Positions 8,644 through 17,984 of a DNA stretch of 64,000 nt are shown here, piece after piece; the stretch's first letter is position 1, and each line of letters opens with the position of its first letter. Origin of the DNA: Brevundimonas goettingensis (GTDB lineage Bacteria > Pseudomonadota > Alphaproteobacteria > Caulobacterales > Caulobacteraceae); NCBI RefSeq assembly GCF_017487405.1, contig NZ_CP062222.1:1039001-1103000 (forward strand). Direction: 5' to 3'. The notes under the pieces are model-generated. The model was not told where the DNA came from, ran no database searches, and saw only the letters and a list, made by a program, of their open reading frames with translations. Both the position numbers and the translations under genes were made by a program.

Positions 8644-11363
8644 CCGGCTGGCTGGGGGTCGTCTTTTCCGCCCTGTTCCTGGCGGCCGTCTGGGCGATCT
8701 GGCGGGCGTCGGACCGGTCGCGGCCGATGACGCCCTGGCTGGTAGGGCTGGGCGTCGCCATCGCCCCCGCCCTTGTCTGGGCCAGCCTGATCGACGGCGC
8801 GCTGAACGGCCGGTTCGGCGACATGCATCTGTCGCTCAGCCGGCTGACGGTCGACGTCACACGAGGAAGCCTCAGCATCGGCGGCGGCCCCGACGACGAC
8901 CTCTTCATCCGCGGCGCCTCGCCCTCGGTCGTGACCATCCCGCGTCAGGCCCCCGGCAAGGGCGCCGTCCTGATGGAGGTCCCTGAGGCCCCGGCGCCCA
9001 ACCCCGTCGGCGAGACCCTGTCGGTCGCGGCGGTCCGGCACGGCGGATCCTATGACGTCATCGGGGCGCAGGACTTCGACCCCGGCATGGCCGTCTGCCT
9101 GAAGGGCTGCGAGGCCCCGGACGCCGTCTGGTATCGCTTCGAACGCGGGCCCTTCCATTTCGAGCAGGACGGGAAGGCCGGACCGGCCCTGCCGCAGCGC
9201 CGCGCCTTCGGCCTGGCGCCGACGGTGTCGTGGAAGCCGTCCCAGGCCATCCATCCCCTGAACCGGGTTCTGCCCGGCGCGCCCGCGACGCATGGTTTCG
9301 TCTATCAGACGGGCAAGCTCTTCGGCGGCTGGAAGATCGTCCTGCTCGATCCGAAGGCGCGCCTCGGCAAGGTCGAGGGCGGGCAGGTCGTCCCGTTCCC
9401 GACGCCCAAGCCCGAACCCATCCCGGTCGATCAGGCCCGCGCCCTGTCGATCTGGGACATCCGCACCTACAACGCCGTCGATCCGGGCGATCCTCTGGGG
9501 CGGTTGCAGGAACGGCGCGAGATCGCGCTCGGCCAGTCCGGCACGGTGCTAACGGCCGCCCTGTCGACCCCTGCGGTGGAACGGGTGGGGCGCTGCCCGA
9601 GGAACGGCTCGCCCTCGCCGGTGGCGCCCGACTTCCCCGTGCTGGGCGGCGACCTGTCCAACGCCCTGACCCAGGATCTGCCCTATCCGGAGCCGGCCCA
9701 TTGCGCGGAACTGGTCTCGGGGACCTTCCGTCTGACCGACCCGGTAGCGGTGGGCAAGGCGGCGGAGCTGCGGCTGGACCGGCTAGGCGGGCCCTGGATC
9801 CTCGGCTGGCTCAGCCTCGCCTGGGCCGTGGTGGTGCTGGCCGTCTGGGGCGAGGACTGGCGGGGCGAGAGCGGCGGCAAGCGGCGCCTGCACTGGATGC
9901 TGTTCGTCGCGTTGCAGGCCCTGCTGGCCATGCGGATGCTGACCGCCTTCGCCGGCCTCGTCGCCGATCCGGAGCTGGCGGGCGGGATCACGGTCGTGGG
10001 GGAAGCGGGCCTCGCCTATGTCGCCATGACCGGCCTGTTCCTGCTGATGGCGCCGCCGACGCAGGGGCGGGCGCTGCGGCTCGCCCTGGTTTTCGGCTTC
10101 ATGCTGGCGGTCAGTCTGGCGCTGCACCTGTGGATGGGCGGGCCGTTCTGGAGCCCGACGCCCGGCGGCCTGTCGCTGTTGGCCACGGCGGGTGTTCTGG
10201 CCCTCAGCGCCCTTCAGGCCTGGGGCGCGACCGAACGGGGCGCCGACCTCGTTCAGAACCTGCAATCCCGTGCTCAAGGCCTTGTTCCTGAACTCCTCAG
10301 GAACCGCACCGTCGACTGGAAGACCGTCCTGCCGACGACCGGGATCGTGCGCGGTCTGCTGGGTCTGATGTCGATCAAGGAGCGGCTGCCGGTGCTCGGT
10401 TTCGCCGTCAGCGCCCTCTATACGCCCGCCCTGATCCTCGGCTTTTCGAGCCTGATGGCCGAGGGAGCGAAGGCGTCGGGGCGTCAGGCGATCCGGCTCG
10501 GGCTCGCCTTCTGCCTGTCGCTCGGGGTGCTGTTCGTCCTGCTGCCGGTGGGGGTCAAGGACAACGGCTATGCCCTCGTCGGCATCCCGATCATGGTCAT
10601 GGCGGCCATGGGGGTGTGGGAGCGTCGCCGCCGCGCGACCGACGGCGAGGCCCGGCTGGCCGCCGCCGCCTGGGCCGCGCCCCTGTGCGGCGCCGTGCTG
10701 ATGGTCTTCGCCGCGCTCGTTGTCTTCCAGGCGCCCGCCGCGGCCTCGCCCGAGGATCTGGCCCGCGCCGCCGTCTCGGCCTCGGACCAGCCCGCCCTCG
10801 ACATCCTGTCCCGCGCCGGCGCCTACAGCCAGAACCAGCTGCGCCTCTGGGCCTTCGGCTCGCCCGATCAGGTCGAGCGCTACGGGTCGTGGGAGGCCGA
10901 GAACCTGCGCGTCTGGTCCCAGCACCTGTCCGACTATACCGCGACCCTGTTCGGCCGGGGCTGGCTGGCGCCGGTCAATCTGAGCGTACTCAAGCCGGTC
11001 CAGCTGAACGACAATGTCTCGACCATCCACATCATGGCTCCCTACGGCCGGTTCGGGGCCGCGGCCCTGCTGCTCTGCCTCGGGGTGCTGGCGGCGGCGG
11101 CGGCGCGGGCGACCCGGCCTGACGTGGCGGGCGAGCCGGGGCAGGGGCGGATCCTCGGCCTGATGGCCCTGTGGATCCTGTTCGGGGTCGGCGCCTATGT
11201 GGTGCTGGCCAATCTTCAGCTGGCGCCCTTCACGGGCCGCAACGTCTATCTGCTGGCCGCCGCCTCCGACAGCGACCTGCTGGAGGGGATGACCCTGTTC
11301 TTCATGGCCTGGTTCGGCCTGACGGCGCTGCGTCCTTCCACGCCTGAAGACGAGGTCGTCTGA
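8640..11363 (+). CDS. Large SEDS (RodA/FtsW)-like membrane protein with extra N-terminal domain
   Basis: 907 residues, far longer than RodA/FtsW (~370-420). Two N-terminal helices (~3-22, 31-50) precede a ~320-residue soluble domain, then about a dozen transmembrane helices from ~380. The C-terminal third carries SEDS hallmarks: QNQLRLWAFG (compare QxxQSLIAIG), GRGWLAPVN (GKGW), then NDNVSTIHIMAPYGRFG at the HTDFIFAxxxEELGxxG position, and a final LQLAPFTGRN...LLEGMTLFF resembling the LP.TG.PLP..S.GG segment. SEDS proteins polymerise lipid II into glycan strands. The catalytic-Asp region reads NDNVST, so activity is uncertain. The soluble domain includes GSLSIGGGPDDDLFI, faintly FHA-like. It is coupled to the PBP-like gene by a one-base stop/start overlap, as expected for a SEDS-PBP pair. 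Confidence 0.75.
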   Translation: MTGWLGVVFSALFLAAVWAIWRASDRSRPMTPWLVGLGVAIAPALVWASLIDGALNGRFGDMHLSLSRLTVDVTRGSLSIGGGPDDDLFIRGASPSVVTIPRQAPGKGAVLMEVPEAPAPNPVGETLSVAAVRHGGSYDVIGAQDFDPGMAVCLKGCEAPDAVWYRFERGPFHFEQDGKAGPALPQRRAFGLAPTVSWKPSQAIHPLNRVLPGAPATHGFVYQTGKLFGGWKIVLLDPKARLGKVEGGQVVPFPTPKPEPIPVDQARALSIWDIRTYNAVDPGDPLGRLQERREIALGQSGTVLTAALSTPAVERVGRCPRNGSPSPVAPDFPVLGGDLSNALTQDLPYPEPAHCAELVSGTFRLTDPVAVGKAAELRLDRLGGPWILGWLSLAWAVVVLAVWGEDWRGESGGKRRLHWMLFVALQALLAMRMLTAFAGLVADPELAGGITVVGEAGLAYVAMTGLFLLMAPPTQGRALRLALVFGFMLAVSLALHLWMGGPFWSPTPGGLSLLATAGVLALSALQAWGATERGADLVQNLQSRAQGLVPELLRNRTVDWKTVLPTTGIVRGLLGLMSIKERLPVLGFAVSALYTPALILGFSSLMAEGAKASGRQAIRLGLAFCLSLGVLFVLLPVGVKDNGYALVGIPIMVMAAMGVWERRRRATDGEARLAAAAWAAPLCGAVLMVFAALVVFQAPAAASPEDLARAAVSASDQPALDILSRAGAYSQNQLRLWAFGSPDQVERYGSWEAENLRVWSQHLSDYTATLFGRGWLAPVNLSVLKPVQLNDNVSTIHIMAPYGRFGAAALLLCLGVLAAAAARATRPDVAGEPGQGRILGLMALWILFGVGAYVVLANLQLAPFTGRNVYLLAAASDSDLLEGMTLFFMAWFGLTALRPSTPEDEVV

Positions 11364-14098
11364 TGGCCCGTGGAAAGTCCCTGATCGCCGCCGGCAAGAA
11401 GAAGGCCGCCGCCGCCGCCGAGGCTCTGGCGGCCAAGGCTGCCGCGACCCCGCCGCCGCCCGGATCGCCACAGGAGCCGCCGCCCGAAGCCCCGCGCGGC
11501 CCGACGATCCCGCGTGTGTCCCTGCCGTCGTCGCGCCTCGCGCCCGGCTGGATCGTGGGCTTCGTTTTCGTTCTGCTGATCGTCGGCGCGCCCTGGATCC
11601 GGGAGCTGATGGGGCATCCGCGCTCGGACATCCACGCCGTGCGTCAGGCCGACGCCTACAACGCCCTGATCAACGATCTGGTGCTCAAGCGCGGCTGGCT
11701 CGAGATCAAACAGCGTCCCGACGGCGAGGTGCGCATCCAGCCCTCGGCCCTGGCTCCCGGCGATGCCGAGGGCTGGAAGGCGTTCGTGCGCAGCTCCTAT
11801 CTGCGCGTCGACATGACCGAGCCCGGCCGCTGGCTGTTCGACGACGACCTCGGGCGCGGCGCCCGGCTGACCGAGATCGATCCCACGGCGCACCAGGTGC
11901 TCGGCCCCTATGCCGGGACCCTGCAATGGCGCGGCGACATCCAGTTCCGCACCGGCTCCTCGGGCGGGGCGTCGCTGAGGCGCGTTGGCGAGACTCGGGC
12001 CTTCCTGTTCCGCCCGGCGCGCGGCGCCTCCGAGGGCGGGCTGACCACGGCGACACTGAACCTGTTCAAGCCGGAGGAGGGGGAGGGGCAGTCGCTCTGG
12101 CCGCGCCGCTACCGCTTCGTCGACGAGAAGGAGGTCGCCGACGTCATCGCCCTCGACAACCAGAACGCCCTGGTGCGCGTCATCGGCGGCTCGCCGGTCG
12201 TGGTCACCGTCGCCGGGGTCGAGGCCTCGGCCGGGCCGGGCGAGGTCCAGTACTTACGCCTGCCCGCCGACCGCGATCTGGTCTTTACCCGGGGCGAGCG
12301 GGCCGAGCGCTTCGTCTATGAGGTCGCGGCGCCGACCGTGTCCCGCTTCGAGGCCGTCAGCGGCCAGAGGCTGCGCGCGCCCGGTCTGGAAAGCTTCGCC
12401 CGTTCGCTGGAGCCCGCCGTCACCCGCCGCGACGACCGGCCGATCGTCGTCACCCTCGACCAGCGTCTCCAGTCCGAGGCCGAGAGCCAGCTCCACGCCA
12501 TTGTCGACCAGCTTGCCCCGGCGCCCGCCTTCCGCTCGGCGGTGACGATGATGGACGGCATGACCGGCGAGGTTCTGGCCATCGCCAGCCTGCCCGTCGC
12601 GACGGCGGACCAGCAGGACGACACCCGCGGCCGCCACCGCTTCACCACCTCGAACCACAATTTCGATCTGATGCCCGTGGGCTCGGTGGCCAAGGCGCCG
12701 TTGTCGATGGCCATCCTCCAGACCTTCCCGGCCCTGGCGACGCTGGAGGTGCGGCCCGGCGCGCCCGGCTTCCGCGAGCTGCTGGGCGTCGATCTGGGCA
12801 CCCGCCGCGCCGACGGCATGGCCTTCTCCGACACCGTCTCCGGCCCTGCCTGGATGAACTTCACGCGCTTCCTCGAGGCCTCCAGCAACAAATATGCGGC
12901 GGCCTTGATGCTGCTGTCGCTCAGCGACGATCCGACGAAGCCGGACCAGAGCCTGCCGGCCGCGCCGACCGACTGCTACCGCATCTCGGGCGCCCAGCGT
13001 TGTCAGCTTCCGGTGACGCCGATCCTGTCCGGCCAGCCGCGCGGGGAGTTCGGCATCGTCCCCGACATGGCCCAGCAGCGCGCCGTGCCCTGGGCGCTGG
13101 AGCTGACCCGGCTGTTCGGCGTCCAGGCCGAGTTCGACCGCGAGACGCCGCGCCGCGACACCTCCGTCTGGCAGGCCAAGGCCGGCGGGGTGAACCTCGA
13201 CAGCCCGGCCTTGCAGGCGTTGGGGCTCGAGCGCGAGTCGCTGGGCCTCAACGTCATCCACGACCTCAAGGGCGACTATCTGATGAGCACGCTCGGCGGC
13301 GGGCGGTCGCGCTGGTCGACCCTTCGTCTGGCCGAGGTGTTCTCGCGCATGGTGCTGCGGCGTCAGGTCGAGGCGCGGTTCCTGATCGACGCCGAACGCC
13401 CGCCGCTGCAGCCGCTGATGATCCGCGACGAGGCCTGGAAGCCGATGATGACCGGGCTGCGCGCCGTCGTCGGTCCGGGCGGCACGGGCCATGAGATCAA
13501 GCTGCCGACCGCGCCCGAGGGGCAGGAGTACCGGATCTTCGCCAAGACCGGCACGCCCAACGTCGACCGTCAGCAGGCCCTGAACCCCGTCGATCTGACC
13601 ATGATGGCGCTGGCCGCCTATGACTGCGGGCTCAAGTGGGACACGCGCGAGCGCCAGCTGACCCTGGCCGACCAGTCGGGCACGACCTCGGGCCTCCGTC
13701 GCGCCCATGAGCGGGTCAAGCCGATCTGCCGCACGGTCATCGACGGCGTCGGTGTCGCCGCCCTGACCCAGGCCTTCCAGCGCATCGACCGCATGGGATC
13801 GGGCGGCTCAGCGCCCTCGGCCCTGCAGGTGGATCGTGAGACCGGCCGGGTGCTGGGCGTCTCGCCCGACGCGGGCTTCGATGCGGAGAAGGGCCACGCC
13901 ATCGCCCTGGCCATCGCCCGCTATGAGGTCGGGTCCTCCGATGACCGGCCGCTGCGCGCCCTGACCGTGGCCATCAATGTCCAGCAGCGCAGCGACGCCA
14001 TCCACAACCCCGCCACCAAGGTCGCGGCCCTGCTGGTTCAGGATCGCGCCGTGCTCGACTGGCTGGCGCAGGATTCTCCCAACCGGGTGATCGGCTGA
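11363..14098 (+). CDS. Penicillin-binding-protein-like transpeptidase
   Basis: 911 residues: an Ala/Pro-rich cytosolic tail, one TM helix (~56-75, WIVGFVFVLLIVGAPW), a long N-terminal periplasmic region and a transpeptidase domain with all three active-site motifs in order: SxxK as GSVAK (Ser ~441), SxN as SSNK (~507) and KTGT (~728). The segment MMDGMTGEVLAIASLP before SxxK is also typical of PBPs. No GT51 glycosyltransferase domain is seen, so it is class-B-like and would need a SEDS partner, here the preceding gene. It would cross-link peptidoglycan in the periplasm. Length exceeds ordinary PBP2/PBP3 (~580-650) through the enlarged N-terminal region. Upstream and downstream genes each share one base with it. 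Confidence 0.82.
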   Translation: MARGKSLIAAGKKKAAAAAEALAAKAAATPPPPGSPQEPPPEAPRGPTIPRVSLPSSRLAPGWIVGFVFVLLIVGAPWIRELMGHPRSDIHAVRQADAYNALINDLVLKRGWLEIKQRPDGEVRIQPSALAPGDAEGWKAFVRSSYLRVDMTEPGRWLFDDDLGRGARLTEIDPTAHQVLGPYAGTLQWRGDIQFRTGSSGGASLRRVGETRAFLFRPARGASEGGLTTATLNLFKPEEGEGQSLWPRRYRFVDEKEVADVIALDNQNALVRVIGGSPVVVTVAGVEASAGPGEVQYLRLPADRDLVFTRGERAERFVYEVAAPTVSRFEAVSGQRLRAPGLESFARSLEPAVTRRDDRPIVVTLDQRLQSEAESQLHAIVDQLAPAPAFRSAVTMMDGMTGEVLAIASLPVATADQQDDTRGRHRFTTSNHNFDLMPVGSVAKAPLSMAILQTFPALATLEVRPGAPGFRELLGVDLGTRRADGMAFSDTVSGPAWMNFTRFLEASSNKYAAALMLLSLSDDPTKPDQSLPAAPTDCYRISGAQRCQLPVTPILSGQPRGEFGIVPDMAQQRAVPWALELTRLFGVQAEFDRETPRRDTSVWQAKAGGVNLDSPALQALGLERESLGLNVIHDLKGDYLMSTLGGGRSRWSTLRLAEVFSRMVLRRQVEARFLIDAERPPLQPLMIRDEAWKPMMTGLRAVVGPGGTGHEIKLPTAPEGQEYRIFAKTGTPNVDRQQALNPVDLTMMALAAYDCGLKWDTRERQLTLADQSGTTSGLRRAHERVKPICRTVIDGVGVAALTQAFQRIDRMGSGGSAPSALQVDRETGRVLGVSPDAGFDAEKGHAIALAIARYEVGSSDDRPLRALTVAINVQQRSDAIHNPATKVAALLVQDRAVLDWLAQDSPNRVIG

Positions 14099-14499
14099 TG
14101 GCGCGGAAGTCCGTCATCGCCGCCGCCCGTCCGAAGACCGGCTCGACACTGTGGCGCGTCCCGGCGGTAATCGCCGTGCTGGCCCTGCTGCTGATCGTCA
14201 TGGGGCGGTGCGCGGGGCGGACGGTCGATCTCCAGGAGCGCAAACAAGGCGCGGCCGTCACCGTCGACGCCACCGGCATCCAGACCTGGGCCCAGTTCTT
14301 CGCCTGCTATCCGCTGCCCGACGCCTATGTGAAGGTCGCCGTCATGCGCCAGTATGCCTCGGGAGACGAAGCTGGCCGTCCGCCCAGCCGGGTCCGCATC
14401 CCGCTGGAGGCTGACGGCAAGGCGATTTCGGCTTCGGAGGCCGGCTGGCTTACGGCCCTGCGGACGGAGACCGTCGTCTGTCCGGTGACGCCCAAATAG
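14098..14499 (+). CDS. Small membrane-anchored protein, last gene of the operon
   Basis: 133 residues: basic N-terminus, one TM helix at ~20-38 (VPAVIAVLALLLIVMG) and a periplasmic domain with two cysteines (FACYPL, VVCPVTPK at the C-terminus). No family recognised. The ATG overlaps the PBP-like stop by one base. Topology (single anchor, small periplasmic domain) suits an accessory subunit of the SEDS-PBP complex, by analogy with other small division or elongation subunits; this is inference from position only. No clear terminator follows before dadA. Confidence 0.62.
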   Translation: MARKSVIAAARPKTGSTLWRVPAVIAVLALLLIVMGRCAGRTVDLQERKQGAAVTVDATGIQTWAQFFACYPLPDAYVKVAVMRQYASGDEAGRPPSRVRIPLEADGKAISASEAGWLTALRTETVVCPVTPK

Positions 14500-14608
14500 G
14501 GCCAGATCGGACAGGGGGCTCGCCAAGCCGGCGTCGCTTCTCCAGACTGCACCCGATTCCGCGACCCCGCGTTAAGAAGGGTCGAATGTTCCCTCTGGAG
14601 GGTCTGTC

Positions 14609-15862
14609 TTGAAGTGTATCGTGCTCGGAGCCGGCGTCATCGGGGTGACGACGGCCTGGTATCTGGCGAAGCAGGGCCATGAGGTCACGGTCATCGAACG
14701 CCAGCTGGGGCCGGCTCTGGAGACCAGTTTCGCCAACGCCGGACAGGTTTCGCCCGGCTATTCCTCGCCCTGGGCCGCGCCCTCGATTCCGAGGAAGGCG
14801 CCGCGCTGGCTGATGATGAAGCACGCGCCGCTGATCCTGCGGCCCGCCGTCAACTGGGACATGATCACCTGGGGCGTGGCCATGCTGCGCAACTGCACTT
14901 CGACCCGCTACGCCCTGAACAAGGAGCGGATGGTTCGTCTGGCCGAATACAGCCGCGACCAGCTCGACGCCCTGCGCGGCGAAACGGGCATCACCTACGA
15001 CGGCCGTCAGCAGGGCACGCTGCAGCTCTTCCGCACCGACAAACAGCTCCACGACGTCGACAAGGACGTAAAGGTGCTCAAGGCCGAGGGTGTGCCGTGT
15101 GAGGTGCTGGACCCCGCCGGCTGTATCGCCGCCGAGCCGGGTCTGGCCCGCTCCGACGTGCCCTTCGTCGGTGGCCTGCGTCTGCCGCACGACGAGACGG
15201 GCGACTGCAACCTGTTTACCGTCCGCCTGGCCGAGATGGCCGCCGAGGCGGGCGTGGTCTTCCGCTTCAACGAGACGGTCAAGCGGGTGAACGTGGACGC
15301 TGGCCGGATTACCTCGGTCATCACCGATCAGGCCGAGCTCAGCGCCGACTCCTATGTCCTGGCGCTCGGCAGCTATTCGACGGCCATCGCCCGGTCGATC
15401 GACCTGCGCCTGCCGGTCTATCCGGTGAAGGGCTACTCCATCACCATGCCGATCGTCGACGAAGCCGGCGCGCCGGTCTCAACCGTCATGGACGAGAGCT
15501 ACAAGGTCGCCATCACCCGCCTAGGCGACCGCATCCGGGTCGGCGGCATGGCCGAGCTTTCGGGCTTCAGCCACGACCTGCCGCCGGCGCGCGAGCGCAC
15601 GCTGAAGCATTCGGTGTCCAGCCTCTTTCCCGGGGCGGGCGACCTCGACGCCGCCCGCTTCTGGACCGGCCTGCGCCCGATGACGCCGGACGGCACCCCG
15701 GTGGTCGGGCCCAGCCGCATCGCCAATCTGCACATCAACACGGGCCACGGGACCCTGGGCTGGACCATGGCCTGCGGTTCTGCGCGGGTGCTGGCCGACC
15801 AGATCAGCGGCAAACGCCCCGAGATCGAGACCGCCGACCTGGCCATCAGCCGCTACGCCTGA
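14609..15862 (+). CDS. dadA: D-amino-acid dehydrogenase, FAD-dependent
   Basis: 417 residues. The N-terminal dinucleotide fold [20 protein letters not shown] binds [22 protein letters not shown] is the DadA signature, and the C-terminal [14 protein letters not shown] and [17 protein letters not shown] close the FAD site. DadA oxidises D-alanine and other D-amino acids to keto acids at the inner membrane, feeding electrons to quinones. The start is TTG at 14609, supported by GGAGG at 14597-14601 seven bases upstream and by the lack of an ATG before the FAD loop. Full length. A possible functional link to peptidoglycan-derived D-alanine and the upstream operon is speculative. Confidence 0.93.
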   Translation: MKCIVLGAGVIGVTTAWYLAKQGHEVTVIERQLGPALETSFANAGQVSPGYSSPWAAPSIPRKAPRWLMMKHAPLILRPAVNWDMITWGVAMLRNCTSTRYALNKERMVRLAEYSRDQLDALRGETGITYDGRQQGTLQLFRTDKQLHDVDKDVKVLKAEGVPCEVLDPAGCIAAEPGLARSDVPFVGGLRLPHDETGDCNLFTVRLAEMAAEAGVVFRFNETVKRVNVDAGRITSVITDQAELSADSYVLALGSYSTAIARSIDLRLPVYPVKGYSITMPIVDEAGAPVSTVMDESYKVAITRLGDRIRVGGMAELSGFSHDLPPARERTLKHSVSSLFPGAGDLDAARFWTGLRPMTPDGTPVVGPSRIANLHINTGHGTLGWTMACGSARVLADQISGKRPEIETADLAISRYA

Positions 15863-17562
15863 ACAGGCTCCGGAGCCTTGGCGCGCGCCTGAGCCGCCGC
15901 CCGGGCGCTGGTCGCCGCCGACAGCAGGGCCTTGACCGAGGCCGTGGCCACGTCGGCGTCGATGCCCACGCCGAACCAGGTCGCCCCGTCCGCGCCCTTG
16001 CACTCGACATAGGCCGCGGCCTGCACGTCGGAGCCGTGGCCGATGGCGTGCTCCTGATAGTCGGCGATCTCCAGATCGATGCCGACGCCTTCGCGCAAGC
16101 CATCCAGCACGCTGGACATCAGGCCGTTGCCGCGCCCGCTGACCGTATGCTCCTGACCGTCCAGGCTGATGCGGCCGACGAAGTGGCGCGACCCGCCGGT
16201 CACCGCCCCCTCCTGATAGTCGATCAGGCGCAGGGGCTGCGGGCTGTTCAGATGATAGGCGGTCTGGAAGGCGCTCCAGATGTCGGCGGCGTTCAGCTCG
16301 CGGCTGGTCTGGTCCGCCATCTCCTGCACGTGACGGCTGAAGTCGGCCTGCAGGCGCTTGGGCAGTTTCAGCCCCTTGTCCTGCTCCAGGATCCAGGCGA
16401 CCCCGCCCTTGCCCGACTGGGAGTTGACCCGGATCACGGCCTCGTACGAACAGCCGATGTCGGCCGGATCGATGGGCAGATAGGGGACGTCCCACATCTG
16501 GTCGTTGCGCGCCGCCTGGGCCGCGAAGCCCTTCTTGATCGCGTCCTGGTGACTGCCCGAGAAGGCGGTGAAGACCAGTTCGCCGGCATAGGGATGGCGC
16601 GGGTGGACCGGGATCTGGTTGCAGTATTCGACCGTCTGGACCACCTCGTTGATGTCCGAGAAGTCCAGTTCCGGATCAACGCCTTGCGTGTACATGTTCA
16701 GCGCCAGGGTCACGAGATCGACGTTTCCGGTCCGCTCGCCGTTGCCGAACAGACAGCCCTCGACCCGGTCGGCGCCGGCCATGATCGACAGTTCCGCCGC
16801 CGCCACGCCCGTGCCCCGGTCGTTGTGCGGATGGACCGAGATGATCACGCTGTCGCGCCGCGAGATGTTGCGGCCGAACCATTCGATCTGGTCGGCATAG
16901 ACGTTCGGCGACGCCGCCTCGACCGTCGCCGGCAGGTTCAGGATCAGCGGCCGATCCGGCGTCGGCTGCAGGATGTCCATCACCGCCTCGCAGCACTCGA
17001 CCGAGAAATCCAGCTCGGCGGTGGAGAAGGTCTCGGGGCTGTATTCGAAGCGCCAGTCGGTGTTCGGACGTCGCGCCGCCTGATCGCGCAGCAGCTTGGC
17101 CGCCGTCTCGGCGATGCCCTTGATCTCGGGCCGCTCCAGTCCGAAGACGATGCGCCGCCAGGCGGGCGAGACGGCGTTATAGACGTGGACCACGGCCTGT
17201 TTGGCCCCGTCCAGACTGTCGAAGGTCTTCTCGATCAGGTCCGCGCGCGCCTGGGTCAGGACCTGGGGCATGACGTCGTCGGGAATGGCCCCGCGATCGA
17301 CCAGCGACCGGATGAAGTCGAACTCGGTGGCGCCCGCGGAGGGGAAGCCGACCTCGATCTCCTTGATGCCGATCTTCACCAGCAGGTCGAAGAAGCGCTG
17401 CTTCTTCTCGGCGTTCATCGGGTCGATCAGGGCTTGGTTGCCGTCGCGCATGTCGGTCGACAGCCAGCGCGGGGCCCTGGTGATCGTCTTGGAGGGCCAG
17501 GTGCGATCGGAAATGTCGACCTGGGGGAAGGGGCGGTATTTTACGGACGGATCGCGCAGCAT
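15853..17562 (-). CDS. leuA: 2-isopropylmalate synthase
   Basis: 569 residues beginning [20 protein letters not shown]. LeuA condenses 2-oxoisovalerate with acetyl-CoA, the first step of leucine synthesis. Seen: active-site [22 protein letters not shown] metal ligands and GNGERTGN, plus the C-terminal allosteric domain ([33 protein letters not shown]). The long form resembles the actinobacterial/yeast type. ATG 17562 is chosen over 17580 because AGGAGA sits about 9 bases upstream of it. The 3' end overlaps the dadA 3' end by 10 bases (convergent). A candidate leader peptide and hairpin lie upstream at 17617-17710. Confidence 0.95.
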   Translation of the reverse strand: MLRDPSVKYRPFPQVDISDRTWPSKTITRAPRWLSTDMRDGNQALIDPMNAEKKQRFFDLLVKIGIKEIEVGFPSAGATEFDFIRSLVDRGAIPDDVMPQVLTQARADLIEKTFDSLDGAKQAVVHVYNAVSPAWRRIVFGLERPEIKGIAETAAKLLRDQAARRPNTDWRFEYSPETFSTAELDFSVECCEAVMDILQPTPDRPLILNLPATVEAASPNVYADQIEWFGRNISRRDSVIISVHPHNDRGTGVAAAELSIMAGADRVEGCLFGNGERTGNVDLVTLALNMYTQGVDPELDFSDINEVVQTVEYCNQIPVHPRHPYAGELVFTAFSGSHQDAIKKGFAAQAARNDQMWDVPYLPIDPADIGCSYEAVIRVNSQSGKGGVAWILEQDKGLKLPKRLQADFSRHVQEMADQTSRELNAADIWSAFQTAYHLNSPQPLRLIDYQEGAVTGGSRHFVGRISLDGQEHTVSGRGNGLMSSVLDGLREGVGIDLEIADYQEHAIGHGSDVQAAAYVECKGADGATWFGVGIDADVATASVKALLSAATSARAAAQARAKAPEPVQA

Positions 17563-17632
17563 CGGGGCGCGTCTCCTCATATTGGAAGTGGTCTGGACAG
17601 GTTACGGCGCGGGTAGAGCCGCCGGGCGCAGA

Positions 17633-17710
17633 TCAGGCGCGGCGGCTGCCGATAAGTCGCGCGTCAAGCCGAAGCGGCAGGCGGCGAAATTGCGTCGAGT
17701 GACAGACCAT
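17633..17710 (-). CDS. Candidate leucine leader peptide upstream of leuA
   Basis: A 25-codon frame, MVCHSTQFRRLPLRLDARLI then GSRRA, ends about 70 bases before leuA. It has AGGAG just upstream (17716-17720 on the minus strand) and four Leu codons within nine positions, three of them CTT, a codon seldom used by the surrounding genes. An 8-bp perfect hairpin (AGCCGCCG/CGGCGGCT, 17617-17647) has the leader stop codon in its loop. Leu-rich leaders with overlapping hairpins are the classic layout for translation-coupled attenuation of leucine genes. No U-tract follows the hairpin, so the mechanism and the call are tentative. Confidence 0.35.
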   Translation of the reverse strand: MVCHSTQFRRLPLRLDARLIGSRRA

Positions 17711-17835
17711 CCGGCTCCTATAGCGAAGAATCATCGCCTTGGCTTGTGCCTTGGGTAAAAAAATGCATGCCGAACGGAATTGTCCTTCTGGCGGGCGCGA
17801 GAAACCGAGCAGCGTCTGGCCCTCAACCCTTTCAC

Positions 17836-17955
17836 CGCTCATCCCGACGAAAGTCGGGATCCAGATGCAAACACCGGGTCCGCCGCAAGGGCGCCGATCG
17901 TGCGAAACTTCAAACACCGCATGTGAATCTGGATCCCGGCCTTCGCCGGGACGAA
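17836..17955. repeat. Intergenic inverted-repeat element between leuA and dctD
   Basis: Two outer arms, 17839-17866 and 17927-17954, are near-perfect reverse complements (each contains CGGGATCCAGAT or its complement), and each arm also folds on itself (CCCGACGAAAGTCGGG; CCCGGCCTTCGCCGGG). The architecture matches the element at 34278-34409. This is the REP/BIME-like style common in intergenic regions of high-GC proteobacteria. The rest of the 422-base gap between leuA and dctD holds only the leader candidate and no gene. Confidence 0.75.
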
Positions 17956-17984
17956 CGGCGGGGAGGGGCGTAGCGAAGCCCCCT

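Noticed and set aside
1009..14499. Type VI secretion or related contractile system because of the kinase-like, GTPase and membrane genes
   Set aside because: No Hcp, VgrG, TssB/C sheath, ClpV, TssJ/L/M or baseplate genes are present, while SEDS and PBP motifs are clear.
14500..14608. Operon continuing into dadA
   Set aside because: A 109-base gap and a separate strong ribosome site make an independent unit more likely, though no terminator was seen; not claimed.
16036..17616. Long plus-strand frame opposite leuA
   Set aside because: Arg/Gln/Asp/Val-rich antisense shadow without domain; leuA is unambiguous.
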